From: Streptomyces fulvoviolaceus
GTDB taxonomy: Bacteria > Actinomycetota > Actinomycetes > Streptomycetales > Streptomycetaceae
Direction of reading: 5' to 3'
Length of the DNA stretch: 64,000 nucleotides
NCBI RefSeq assembly: GCF_000718165.1
Contig: NZ_JOEY01000035.1
Coordinates: 41,343 to 105,342, forward strand
The notes under the pieces were generated by a model. That model was not told the DNA's origin, did no database searches, and saw only the letters and a list, made by a program, of their open reading frames with translations. The stretch's first letter is position 1. Every line of letters begins with the position of its first letter. Made by a program: the position numbers and the translations under genes. Below, in pieces: positions 48,600 to 57,223 of this stretch.

Positions 48600-49146
48600 C
48601 TAGCTCGACCGGCCGGGCCCTAACTGCGCCAGCAGCCACCGTCCTGAATCGCGTGCGCGCCCGAGGACATCGCCGATGTCGATCCGGACGAGCTTTCCGT
48701 TCTGTTTGAGAATTTACCGGCGATCAGGACTGTATCCACGTTGCCGGCATGGCCGGCGGCGACGAGTGACCCGGCAGGGTCGTTGAACGGCGCGAGATTA
48801 AGGTCGTTCCGACGGATCAGGACGATATCCGCCTGCTTACCGACGGTCAGCGCTTTGTCCTCGAGACCACAGGCGGCCGCCCCGCGGAGCGTCGCGAACT
48901 CCAACAGGTCGTGCGGGGTCAATGTCGTGCCTGGCAACACAGTGCCGAGCTTGTCCGGTAGGAGTTGCGACCGTACGCGGCGCGCGTCATCGGGAATATC
49001 GCTTCCCTCGGCCGGCATCCGCGGGAAACTCTTGCCGGAGGCGAATACCGCCCGTAGGCCGGAATCCTGCAGCGCCTGCAACCGCGGCTTCGCTGTGCTC
49101 GGGGGATGATTCCGCCGCTGATCAGCAGCTTTTTCTGCGCCGTCAT
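48600..49146 (-). pseudogene. Amidohydrolase (imidazolonepropionase-type) pseudogene, internally deleted
   Basis: The N-terminus MTAQKKLLISGGIIP (from 49146) jumps after about 15 residues, with a frame change, to the C-terminal third of a metal-dependent amidohydrolase: LQALQDSGLRAVFASGK, PHDLLEFATLRGAAACGLED, ALTVGKQADIVLIRRNDLNL and VDTVLIAGK. Most of the barrel, including the metal ligands, is missing. A second frameshift follows: in the next frame the tail continues as LKQNGKLVRIDIGDVLGRAR to a TAG at 48600-48602. The gene is therefore dead. It lies 3 bp after the flavin reductase stop and 14 bp before the SMP-30 start, within the leftward operon. Confidence 0.8.
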
Positions 49147-49149
49147 GGT

Positions 49150-49659
49150 TCAGGATGCTCCTGTGCCGAAGTTGCCACGGAAGTACAAGAGCGGCGCGCC
49201 GGCATCTCGGACAGTCAGGCCCATGACTTCTCCGATGACGACGAGGTGGTCCCCGCCATCATGGATGGTGCTGATCCGGCAGTTGATCGTGGCCAGGGCG
49301 CCCTCGATGTGCACGGCTCCGTCAGCGGAAGCGTGCCAGTCAATAGAGCCGAACTTGTCCCCACCGCTTCGGCCGATTGCGGCGCATATCTCCTGCTGCT
49401 CCTCGGCGAGGATGCTGACACCGAACCGGCCGGTGGGCTCGATACGAGCCCAGCTCGACGATCTCCGCCCGATACAGACCAAGATCAATGGCGGTTCCAG
49501 CGACAGCGAGGAGAATGACTGACAGGTCAGGCCAGCCGGGTTACCCATCTCGTCCAGCGCTGCGACGACGGTCAGGCCTGAGGCGTAGCAGCCCACGGCG
49601 GCACGGAACTCGTGCTCTCGGATCGCGCGTCCGGAGTCGAGATCGGCAATACGGCTCAT
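49150..49659 (-). CDS. Flavin reductase (FMN-binding split-barrel), likely monooxygenase partner
   Basis: A 169-residue flavin_Reduct domain. It opens HEFRAAVGCYASGLTVVAAL. The flavin-binding segment is GLTCQSFSSLSLEPPLILVC, followed by RFGVSILAEEQQEICAAIGR, INCRISTIHDGGDHLVVIGE and LLYFRGNFG at the end. These are the landmarks of HpaC/HsaB-type reductases that supply reduced flavin to two-component monooxygenases. The ATG at 49659 is preferred with GGGAAGAGA upstream, although the frame is open for 95 more codons through a 21-bp tandem repeat. The obvious partner is the group D oxygenase at 55900, 6 kb away and oppositely oriented. Confidence 0.86.
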   Translation of the reverse strand: MSRIADLDSGRAIREHEFRAAVGCYASGLTVVAALDEMGNPAGLTCQSFSSLSLEPPLILVCIGRRSSSWARIEPTGRFGVSILAEEQQEICAAIGRSGGDKFGSIDWHASADGAVHIEGALATINCRISTIHDGGDHLVVIGEVMGLTVRDAGAPLLYFRGNFGTGAS

Positions 49660-49720
49660 CAAGGTCTCTTCCCCTGCGGGTATCGAGACCGTTCCATTCC
49701 CTTGCGGTGTCATAACATCG

Positions 49721-49780
49721 GGTCCGCTGACGTCGAAATCGGGTCCGAAGACGTCGAAATCGGATCCGCTGACGTCGAAG
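49721..49780. repeat. 21-bp tandem repeat, about three units
   Basis: Units GGTCCGCTGACGTCGAAATC (49721 on), GGTCCGAAGACGTCGAAATC (49742 on) and GATCCGCTGACGTCGAAG (49763 on) repeat at exactly 21 bp. On the minus strand, in frame with the flavin reductase, they would encode a heptad DFDVSGP/DFDVFGP. Regulatory or coding status is undecided. Confidence 0.8.
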
Positions 49781-49805
49781 CCGAATGCATCCCGGCCGAA
49801 TAGCG

Positions 49806-49846
49806 TAAGTGCCTTCTCAGGGAGAAGCATAAGTGCCTTCTTAGGG
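49806..49846. repeat. Direct repeat with internal hairpin
   Basis: TAAGTGCCTTCTCAGGG (49806-49822) and TAAGTGCCTTCTTAGGG (49830-49846), 24 bp apart. The first overlaps a perfect hairpin CTTCTC-AGG-GAGAAG (49813-49827). This could be a pair of regulator sites upstream of the flavin reductase. Confidence 0.7.
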
Positions 49847-50128
49847 TCGTTGGCCGTGTGGCCCCGACCAGTGTGGCGCGGGACAAGCACTGGCCGCCAT
49901 CTCGCTTTCCAGGACGGTTGGGCATCCGGGGACCTGACCTGCATGGCGCGTCAAGTCAGCCAATGCATATGTACAGCGTGGGTATCGCTAATTGATTCCC
50001 GGCAGCGATTCGAGGAGGAACACCGGGCAACTGCCGACCCCGATTCTGACAGCGACATCGCAACTGTCGGCTCCGGGCTCCGCTTCAGCGAGTGGACGTA
50101 ACCTCACACCGCGCGTTGAAATGTCGAG

Positions 50129-51058
50129 TCAGAGTGGGGACGGAGTCCACACACCCTTGTCGGGGTCGTTGTGCATGGCCGCAAGCATCGGTTCGAACGG
50201 TCCGGCAGTTCCCCATTGATCCTTTTGCTCAGGACCGGAGATAAAAGTGCGAGGCCGCCAGGCCGCATCGTCGTCGATGCGCTCGAGTTCGGTCGTGTAC
50301 TCGACGACGTTGCCCACCGGGTCGGTGAAGTAGGAGAACGTGTTGTCGCCGGCGCTGTGCCGCCCCGGGCCCCAGATCAGGTTCTGGCCACCGCGAACCA
50401 GCCGCCCGGTTCCGCGCATGAACTCGTCGATCCCGCGCATCTCGAACGACACGTGATTCAGCGAGGTATGGGGCCCTTGGGCGATTGCCAGGATATGATG
50501 GTCCTGCCGGACCCGCATGAAACACATCTTGTCTTCGAGCCAGTCCGAGAGCCGGAATCCCAGGTGCTCTTCGTAGAACTTTTTGGTAGCGGCGACGTTC
50601 GTGGAATTGATCACTACGTGGCTGAGCTTCCGCGGGATCGACTCACGTTGTTCCAAGGGCCGCCACGGCCGCTCCTGGACATTGGAGGAAATCTCGATGA
50701 GGCGACCATCCGGATCGAAAAATCGGAAGCCGTAGCCTCCGCCCGGGGTGCCGAGTGTGTCTGGTTCTCGCACGAGCTGGACTCCAGCCGAGCCGAGGCG
50801 CTGCGCCAACTGGTCGACCTCGGCGGCGCTGTTCGCGGCGAACGCGATCAGGTCCAACCGCTTGTCGGCGTCCTTGCGAACCCGGAGCACGTAGTGCTCC
50901 GGGTCGGCCGGCGTGCCGAAGAACACGACGTCGGAGTCCTCGTCGACCACTTGCAGGCCCCACAGAGTGCGGTAGAACTCGATGGCTTCCTGGAAGTCGG
51001 GCACCGCGAAACCGACGTGCCGAAGATGGGTGAGCGGAGAGTTTCCAGGCTGTGTCAT
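50129..51058 (-). CDS. Two-domain VOC extradiol dioxygenase
   Basis: A 309-residue type I extradiol dioxygenase. Domain 1 is about 10-125 (LRHVGFAVPDFQEAIEFYRT) and domain 2 about 143-265. The iron triad is His147 (KLSHVVINS), His202 (LNHVSFEMRG) and Glu253 (GNVVEYTTELE). GAGGAGAAAC precedes the ATG at 51058. It is the first gene of a leftward operon with flavin reductase, amidohydrolase remnant, SMP-30 and FAH proteins. It probably cleaves a catechol or hydroxyquinol made by the island's hydroxylases. It shares the fold but only limited local sequence with the VOC dioxygenases at 9715 and 20031. Confidence 0.88.
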   Translation of the reverse strand: MTQPGNSPLTHLRHVGFAVPDFQEAIEFYRTLWGLQVVDEDSDVVFFGTPADPEHYVLRVRKDADKRLDLIAFAANSAAEVDQLAQRLGSAGVQLVREPDTLGTPGGGYGFRFFDPDGRLIEISSNVQERPWRPLEQRESIPRKLSHVVINSTNVAATKKFYEEHLGFRLSDWLEDKMCFMRVRQDHHILAIAQGPHTSLNHVSFEMRGIDEFMRGTGRLVRGGQNLIWGPGRHSAGDNTFSYFTDPVGNVVEYTTELERIDDDAAWRPRTFISGPEQKDQWGTAGPFEPMLAAMHNDPDKGVWTPSPL

Positions 51059-51499
51059 GTTTCTCCTCGCCTCGTCCAGCTTCCTATCGGGCGGATTGCC
51101 CGTTCAAGGTTGGAATCTTGCGATAGCAGCGACACTACGGGCCGCATCGCCAATGCTGTTAGCTACGGTTTTCGATGACAGTGATCGATGGTGTCAATGC
51201 TGCGTCCCCCGGTCCGCTCCTGCCGTCGTGTGGCGGAACGGAGCGCGATCGACGCTGCAACGCCGAAGGCCAGCGGGAGACCGACCGAACACGCCTATGA
51301 CGATGCCGGCTTCAGTCGCGGTCAAGCCCTGCTGGCTGACCATCAGCGAGCAGCGTTAGAAGCCGTATCTCAACCGACCGTGGAACGTGTAGGTCGAACA
51401 GGGTTCCTGGTTGGGTGATCTTCCAGTTGTCCGTGCATGAAGGCAGACACCTTGGTAGGTCGGTGATGCAAATCAGTACGAGCAGTACCAGGAGGCCCT
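51059..51499. other. Junction region, no supported gene
   Basis: No intact gene. GTCGAACAGGGTTCCTGG (51393-51410) is a near copy of the sequence at 46283. The two bracket the leftward catabolic operon. The right part merges with the transposase remnant. Confidence 0.4.
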
Positions 51500-52033
51500 G
51501 TTGTCGTATGTGTACGTGGTGACACCTGTTGACTTCAACTCCTCGGCCGTGTCGTGCGATTGCCTCGCGCACGTGTACGGCGGCCAGGACGTGGGTGGAG
51601 TCGGTGCGCTGCGTGGTGCGTTCGCGCACCAGTCCGGCCTCCTTGAGACGGGCCAGCGCGAGGTCGAGGAGGCGGCCGGCGCGGTCGTCTTCGGCGAGAC
51701 GGCTGCGGAGGTCGGCGAGCACGCTGTGGTGGAAGCCGGGGTCGTCCAGCTCCATGGCCATGGCGTATTTGAAGTCGATCCGGCAGCGGACCGCCTCGGC
51801 GGCCTGCCGGTCCGACAGGCCAGGAACTGCAGTACGCATACGGTGGCCAGCTGAGCAGGCGAAAGTCCCGGACGTCCGTCCCGCGGGTACCAGTCGGCGA
51901 AGTCCTTGTCGCACCACAGCCCGTCCAGCCGGTCACGCACCCATATCGCCGTCGTGCCACCCGGGTTGCTCGCCCACGCAATCTGCGCGGTCAGAGGCGG
52001 GACTTGCTCACCGGAACGGGGGCGAAGGGACAC
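51500..52033 (-). pseudogene. IS1182-type transposase remnant (N-terminal part, frameshifted)
   Basis: From a GTG at 52033 the minus strand encodes the start of an IS1182-family transposase: PLTAQIAWASNPGGTTAIWV, RDRLDGLWCDKDFADWYP, GLSPAQLATVCVLQFL. It then shifts frame near 51890 to RQAAEAVRCRIDFKYAMAME, LDDPGFHHSVLADLRSRLAE and STHVLAAVHVREAIARHGRG. Similarity stops near 51530, so the catalytic DDE region is gone. It is inactive. It lies between the VOC dioxygenase and the LysR gene of the island. Confidence 0.78.
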
Positions 52034-52197
52034 CAGGCACCTCGACAGCTTCGTCGGTCGGCGGAACTAACCGAGCATGCCCGTTGATCAAGCTATCGCA
52101 CCGAGAAACTCCAAGATCCCCGACGGAATCAAGCTCAGGTGAAAGCTCCTCAACTGCGACCGCGCGTTGATCTCTTATCATTGAATCGTCGATGCTG

Positions 52198-53121
52198 CTA
52201 TCGCTCCATCTTCGCGGCCGCGTGCTGGACCCGCTCGCGTAGCCAGCGGTGCGCCGGATCGGCGTCGGTGCGAGATGACCAGTACATCGCCTCCGTCAAC
52301 GGCTCGAGCCGGTAGGGCGGTTCGAGCAGGCGGAGACCGAGGTGGGCGGCGAAGTGGTTCGCCAGCCGTTCGGGCAGCAGTGTGATGAAGCGGGTGCCGG
52401 GCAGCATCAGCGGCTGGATGACCCAGCTCTGGGTGTACACGTCCACCGGCCGCTGGATGCCTAACGCCCGGAACCGCAATTCGCTGATCGTCGGATCGCC
52501 ACCGTTGTAGTAGGTCACGTACGGCAGCGTGCGGAACTGCTCCTCGGTGATCCGATCTCCGATGTCGGGATGGTTGCGGTCAACCACGCACATCAGTCGA
52601 TCGCTGAACAGTCGCGTCGTTCGCGACTCGATCCCACCTGTGGCCCGCTCGGTCGGGCAGACAAGGAGATCCAGCTGTGACCGGTTGAGCCGGTCGGCGA
52701 AGTCCCCGGTGGTCGGTTGGACGTTCAGCTGCAGGTTCGGTGCCTCGTCCTCGAGTTCGGCCAACAGCGGACAGAGCAAGATCAGCAGCGCGTAGTCGCT
52801 GGCCATCACGGTGAACGTACGCTGGTCGGAGCGCGGGTTGAACTCTGACGTGGCGCGGACTGCCGACTCGATCGAGTCCAGCGCCGCGCGGATCGGTACG
52901 GCGAGTTCCAGCGCGGTGTGAGTCGGGCGCAGACCGCGCCCCTCGCGGACCAGGAGTGGATCCCCGAAGAACTTCCGCAGTCGCGCCAATGATGCGCTCA
53001 TCGCCGGCTGCCCGACCGCCAATCGCGCGGCCGCCCGGGTCACGTTGCACTCTGTGATCAACGCATCGAACGCGAGGAGCAGGTTCAGATCGAGGCGCTG
53101 CAGCTGCCGGTCCGAATCCAT
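52198..53121 (-). CDS. LysR family regulator (NodD/NahR-like)
   Basis: A 307-residue LysR protein of the NodD/NahR subgroup. It begins QRLDLNLLLAFDALITECNV and the HTH is TRAAARLAVGQPAMSASLAR then LRKFFGDPLLVREGRGLRPT. The effector domain carries FTVMASDYALLILLCPLLAE and PYVTYYNGGDPTISE. The subgroup senses aromatic acids or flavonoids, matching the island. The ATG at 53121 is chosen (M-D-S-D-R) and preceded by GGTGAG; an upstream in-frame start at 53175 is less likely. It lies between the two catabolic blocks and probably governs one or both. Confidence 0.88.
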   Translation of the reverse strand: MDSDRQLQRLDLNLLLAFDALITECNVTRAAARLAVGQPAMSASLARLRKFFGDPLLVREGRGLRPTHTALELAVPIRAALDSIESAVRATSEFNPRSDQRTFTVMASDYALLILLCPLLAELEDEAPNLQLNVQPTTGDFADRLNRSQLDLLVCPTERATGGIESRTTRLFSDRLMCVVDRNHPDIGDRITEEQFRTLPYVTYYNGGDPTISELRFRALGIQRPVDVYTQSWVIQPLMLPGTRFITLLPERLANHFAAHLGLRLLEPPYRLEPLTEAMYWSSRTDADPAHRWLRERVQHAAAKMER

Positions 53122-53168
53122 TGGCTCACCGCCCCTTTGCAGCTCTGCGCTGACGGTACCCCACGCCG

Positions 53169-53277
53169 ATGGCATCGCACGTGATCAGGATCGAGCGGGC
53201 CGCGGAAATGATGTCCGCGCTGCTGGGCGCCGAGGTGTCGACGGGCTACGTCTCGGCCTGTCTGATACACCGCGATA
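53169..53277 (+). pseudogene. IS66-type transposase remnant interrupted by the ISAs1-type element
   Basis: A 36-codon fragment, RIERAAEMMSALLGAEVSTG and YVSACLIHRD, resembles the segment before the catalytic core of IS66/TnpC-like transposases. It is cut exactly where the ISAs1-type element begins (53278), and no continuation is recognised after that element. The call rests on this short stretch. Confidence 0.5.
53268..53277. repeat. Target-site duplication, left copy
   Basis: CACCGCGATA immediately before the left inverted repeat. The same 10 bp follow the right inverted repeat at 54635-54644. Confidence 0.88.
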
Positions 53278-54634
53278 CAGGGCGATTTCAAAGTCGGGGT
53301 GATCTCGTAGGTGTGCAGGCCACGAGGGTGTGACGATGTCCGGTGGGGCCGCGTCGCACGCAACGAGGCTCCGTTGTGCAGGTGACCTTCCCAAGTCGCC
53401 TTCGCCCAACGGAGCTTCGATGTGCCGCCAGTCTGCCACCGTCTGTCTGACCAAGTCGCCCCCGCGTCAGCATCGGTCCCTTCCCTCACTCGCCGAACGG
53501 CTCGGGACACTGCCCGACCCGCGAAAGCGGCGCGGAGTGCGTCACCCGTTCGTGGCGGTACTGCTGATCGCGGCGTGCGCGGTGACAGCCGGCGCCCGTT
53601 CCTGGACGGCAATTGGACAGTGGGCACGCTCGGCACCGCATACGCCCTGGCCCGTCTCGGCGCCCGCACCGTCGGTGCCCTCGCTGTCCGCACGGCTCCC
53701 TCACCGGCCACCATCCGGCGCGTGATCGGTGCCGTGTGTCCCGGCGGCCTGGCCGATCTGACCGGCGCCGATCCTGCCGGTGCGGCCAGTGTGGCGGTGG
53801 ACGGCAAGACCGCCCGTGGCTCGCGCCACCGCGAGGTGCCGGCCGTGCACCTGCTGGCCGCGATGACCGGTGACGGCCGGACCGTCACGCAGCTCCCGGT
53901 CCCGGGCAAGACCAACGAGATCACCTGCTTCGCCGCCTTGCTTGCCCCCTTTGACCTGGCCGGTGTCACGGTCACGGCCGATGCCCTGCACACCCAGCAG
54001 GCGCACGTCCGTTTCCTCGTCGAGGACAAGAAGGCGCACTTCCTGCTGCTGGTCAAGGCCAACCAGCCCGAACTGTTCGCCGCCCTGCGCGCGTTGCCGT
54101 GGAAGGAGGTCACCGCCCGCCGCTACGACCGAGAGGCAGGTCACGGCCGCAGGGAGACCCGGGCCACCCGCGTGCTGACCGTCACCGGCCTGGGCCTGGA
54201 CTTCCCCCATGTCGTCCAGGCCGCCCGTATCCTGCGCTACCGCGTCGATGTCACGAGCGGGAAGTGCACGCGTGAAACCGTCTACGCGATCACCGATCTC
54301 GCCTCGGCCGAGGCGTCCCCGCAGAAGATCGCCCGGCTGGCCCGCTCCATGGGGTCTCCCCTGCCCGAAGAGCTTGGGGAAGGACGATCGAGAACCGGCT
54401 CCACCACGTCCGGGACACCACCTTCGCCGAGGACGCTCGAAGATCCGTACCGGGCACGGGTCGGCCAACATGGCCACCCTCCGCAACCTCGCGATCAACG
54501 CCCTTCGCGCGGCGGGCCACCGCAACATCGCCGCCGGACTCCGCGAAGCCTCCTACGAACCCTTTACCCGCCCGTTCCTGGACATCAGCTGACCAGCACC
54601 ACAGCAAGATCAGAACGACTTTGAATCAGCCCTG
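53278..54634 (+). mobile_element. ISAs1-type insertion sequence with complete ends
   Basis: A 1357-bp element. The left terminal repeat CAGGGCGATTTCAAAGTCG (53278-53296) matches the reverse complement of the right end CGACTTTGAATCAGCCCTG (54616-54634), with three mismatches. It is flanked by a 10-bp target duplication, CACCGCGATA. The single gene inside is a DDE transposase of the ISAs1 (H-repeat) family, broken by frameshifts. The insertion lies in an IS66-like remnant between the LysR gene and the rightward catabolic block. Intact ends and duplication suggest a fairly recent insertion; the dead transposase means it can move only in trans. Confidence 0.9.
53330..54592 (+). pseudogene. ISAs1-family transposase, frameshifted
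   Basis: Pieces in different frames reconstruct a DDE transposase. LAERLGTLPDPRKRRGVRHP and FVAVLLIAACAVTAGARSW come first, with a shift near 53635. The main core follows: VAVDGKTARGSRHREVPAVH, GKTNEITCFAALLAPFDLAG, VTVTADALHTQQAHVRFLVE (catalytic Asp) and FLLLVKANQPELFAALRALP. After two shifts near 54380-54450 it continues IENRLHHVRDTTFAED and ANMATLRNLAINALRAAGHR. The catalytic residues are in the intact middle, but the protein cannot be made in one piece without recoding. Confidence 0.82.
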
Positions 54635-54644
54635 CACCGCGATA
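54635..54644. repeat. Target-site duplication, right copy
   Basis: CACCGCGATA directly after the right terminal repeat, identical to 53268-53277. Confidence 0.88.
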
Positions 54645-54805
54645 GCCATCGACCCGGTTGATGAGTGCTATCAAAAACAGGTGCTATCAGCATGGACGAC
54701 ACAGCATCTAGACAGCATCTAGTGTGAAGCGAACCACACGCGGCATAGCCGAATCGGACAGAGGCATGCGACGTAATCGTGACCAGATGTGGGAGGTCGG
54801 ATTGA

Positions 54806-55822
54806 ATGATAAAAAATCAACGCGTGGTCGCAGTTGAGGAGCATTTCACCACCGCCGCCTATCTCGAAGTGGCGCACGGTCTCTCGGTCTGGCCGGACGA
54901 CAAGACAGAGATGACCTTTATGCGCGGCTTGGAGAACGATGCCGCGTTGCGTACGAAACTCGTCGACTTCGAGAAACGCCTGCAAGAAATGGATCTCAAT
55001 GGCACAGACATGGCGGTGTTGAGCCTCAATCCACCCGGCGTTCAGCCATACGAGACGGAGTCGGCAGTGCCGCTGGCCCGCGACTTCAACGACCAGTTGG
55101 CCGAGGTCATCAAGCGATGGCCAACGCGCTTCGCCGGCCTCGGTACGGTCGCACCACAGGATCCGAAGCAAGCCGCATTGGAAATTGAACGAATCATGGG
55201 CCCGCTCGGCCTCGGCGGAGTAATGATATATTCCCATACGTTCGGGCGCTATCTGGACGAGCCCGATTTCGAGCTCTTGCTCGAGGCAGCAGAGTCACAC
55301 AACGCGCCCATCTACCTGCATCCTCGTGCCCCGAGCCCGCAAATGCTCGCACCGTACCAGAAGTACGGCATGGTGGCCGCGCTTTGGGGATATCAGGCCG
55401 AAGCTGGAACGCATGCCATGCGGCTCATCCTCAGTGGCGCATTCGACCGCCATCCGAACTTGAAGGTGATCCTCGGGCATCTCGGCGAGGGCTTGCCGTT
55501 CTGGACGACGCGACTGGACAACAGGTATGCATTCACGTATCGCGCGGCCGGCCAGGCCTTGGGCATGGTCAAGCTTGAGCTGACGCCCAGCGAGTACCTG
55601 CGCCGCAACTTTGCTGTGACGACCAGCGGTATGCACGACCCGGAGGCGCTCGCCTTCTGCATCAATCGACTTGGCGAGGACAACGTCATGTTCGCCATCG
55701 ACCATCCGTACGAGGACAGCACGGCCGCAACCGCATTTCTTCAGGATGCCGACCTGACCGAGACCCAGCGCGCCAAGATCAGCCACATCAATGCCGAGCG
55801 CCTGTTTCACATCTCTCGCTGA
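54806..55822 (+). CDS. Amidohydrolase of the gamma-resorcylate/hydroxybenzoate decarboxylase type
   Basis: A 338-residue Amidohydro_2 protein of the non-oxidative decarboxylase subgroup. The N-terminal motif is VVAVEEHFTTAAYLE, the EEHF of gamma-resorcylate decarboxylases. Core strands are FAGLGTVAPQDPKQAALEIE and LGGVMIYSHTFGRYLDE. The metal/substrate His is in APIYLHPRAP, and VILGHLGEGLPFWTTRLDNR and the C-terminal Asp in MFAIDHPYEDS follow. Members reversibly decarboxylate 2,6-dihydroxybenzoate and related acids to resorcinol-type phenols. GGGAGG precedes the ATG. It is first in the rightward block, followed by two kinds of flavin hydroxylase, which would take a resorcinol product. Its lower G+C than the flanks suggests acquisition. 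Confidence 0.85.
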   Translation: MIKNQRVVAVEEHFTTAAYLEVAHGLSVWPDDKTEMTFMRGLENDAALRTKLVDFEKRLQEMDLNGTDMAVLSLNPPGVQPYETESAVPLARDFNDQLAEVIKRWPTRFAGLGTVAPQDPKQAALEIERIMGPLGLGGVMIYSHTFGRYLDEPDFELLLEAAESHNAPIYLHPRAPSPQMLAPYQKYGMVAALWGYQAEAGTHAMRLILSGAFDRHPNLKVILGHLGEGLPFWTTRLDNRYAFTYRAAGQALGMVKLELTPSEYLRRNFAVTTSGMHDPEALAFCINRLGEDNVMFAIDHPYEDSTAATAFLQDADLTETQRAKISHINAERLFHISR

Positions 55823-55899
55823 TTGGACAGCGATCCGACCGCCCAGGATGGCGCCGCCCAAATCGTGTCCGTACCCACGGACGAGAAACGGATATAACC

Positions 55900-57096
55900 A
55901 TGGACTCAACGTCGAGCCCGTCTGTCTCCGATCTTGTCATTCGCGCCCGTTCCTTTCGAAAAGAGCTACTGGAAGCCGGTGCGCGCACCGAAGCCGATCG
56001 CCGCGTTTCAGTGAACACCATGACCCGTCTGGCCGACGCTGGTCTCACGGACCTATCCCGTTCAGCTCTCTATGGCGGATTCAGCTATGGACCGAGTGTG
56101 CTTGTCCACATCGGCTATGAGTTGGGTCAAGGCTGTGGCAGCACCGCATGGTGTGCGATGCTGGCCAATTGCAACAGTTGGTTCGCCTCCTACTGGTCCA
56201 AGCAGGCGCAGGATGACGTCTGGCTGGAGGAACCAGGCAATCTGCTTGCAGTAGCTGTCGTGCCGACGGGCAGTTGCGAAGCGGTCCAGGGCGGTTTCAA
56301 TGTCTGGGGCCGTTGGCCGTTTTCGAGCAATTGCGAAAATTCGCAATGGGCGGTCGTATCCGCAGTCCTGCCGGAAACAAATGGCCGGCCGACAAGCACG
56401 GTCTGGCTCCTGATGCCAATGAGTGAGCTGACTATAGACCAGAATAGCTGGTTCGTCAGTGGCATGCAGGGCACCGGCAGCAAGACGATGTACGTCGACA
56501 AGCCGGTGTTCGTGCCCGCGCATCGCCTCATATATTTCGACGACATAGGGCCGCGCAAGGTACCGGGGTGCGCGATACCGGGCAACCTTCCTGCCAACTT
56601 TTCATTCCTCTTTGGCGGCGCGGCGCTCGCAGCGCCGGTGCTCGGTATGGCGCAGGGCGCTCTCAACCTGTTCGTCGACGCGATGAAGGTCAAGCTACAG
56701 AAGGCGATGAAGCCGGGCATGAAGATGGGGGCTGAGCAAAATCCCTTCGTGCAGGAACGCATTGGTCGCGCTCAGGCGATGATCCATGCGGCCTTTGTCT
56801 CGCTGGTCGCAACTCTGGAACAGGTCGAGGAGACGATATTCGCTGGTGAAATGCCGAGCGTGGAAGACAGCATCACCGTTCGCAGCAGCATCGTAATGAG
56901 CGTGCGCCTGGCGACAGATGCCACGAACCAGGTAATGGAATTGGCGGGCGCTTCGTCCGCCGATAGCAATCTGCCGTTGCAACGCTTCTGGCGTGATATC
57001 AACGCGGCGTCGCGCCATCTCAACTTCGATGCGCCGCGCGTCTTTTCGGCGGCCGGACAGCATATGCTCGGTCTCGAGCCAGCGGGGCCTAAGTGA
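55900..57096 (+). CDS. Group D flavin-dependent monooxygenase, oxygenase component
   Basis: A 398-residue protein with the acyl-CoA-dehydrogenase fold used by two-component flavin hydroxylases (HsaA, HpaH/C2, resorcinol hydroxylase GraA). The N-terminal helices contain RVSVNTMTRLADAGLTDLSR. The flavin-binding middle reads GQGCGSTAWCAMLANCNSWF, GGFNVWGRWPFSSNCENSQW and WFVSGMQGTGSKTMYVDKPV. The C-terminal helix bundle is LATDATNQVMELAGASSADS, PLQRFWRDINAASRHLNFD. It needs reduced flavin from a reductase such as that at 49150. With the decarboxylase just upstream, a resorcinol-type hydroxylase making hydroxyquinol is the best inference. G+C is about 58% in a line counted by eye. Confidence 0.85.
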   Translation: MDSTSSPSVSDLVIRARSFRKELLEAGARTEADRRVSVNTMTRLADAGLTDLSRSALYGGFSYGPSVLVHIGYELGQGCGSTAWCAMLANCNSWFASYWSKQAQDDVWLEEPGNLLAVAVVPTGSCEAVQGGFNVWGRWPFSSNCENSQWAVVSAVLPETNGRPTSTVWLLMPMSELTIDQNSWFVSGMQGTGSKTMYVDKPVFVPAHRLIYFDDIGPRKVPGCAIPGNLPANFSFLFGGAALAAPVLGMAQGALNLFVDAMKVKLQKAMKPGMKMGAEQNPFVQERIGRAQAMIHAAFVSLVATLEQVEETIFAGEMPSVEDSITVRSSIVMSVRLATDATNQVMELAGASSADSNLPLQRFWRDINAASRHLNFDAPRVFSAAGQHMLGLEPAGPK

Positions 57097-57223
57097 TCCT
57101 CGCCATCATCGAGGGCTACGGGGCGCGTGGAGCACTGCACGGCAAAGTCGGCGCAGCCTTTACCGCCGTCGAGTCACGCAAACCGTCAAAACAGTTTCAA
57201 TCGAACCAGTGGGGGCTAGAGAC

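Larger units (their letters stand above)
49660..50128. other. Long leader/intergenic region with tandem repeats
   Basis: The 469-bp gap between the flavin reductase start and the VOC dioxygenase stop. No separate gene is supported. It holds the two repeat sets listed (49721-49780 and 49806-49846) and probably the reductase promoter. Confidence 0.5.

Noticed and set aside
49721..49846. Possible CRISPR-like repeat array
   Set aside because: Units are contiguous tandem repeats without unique spacers and no cas genes are in the window.
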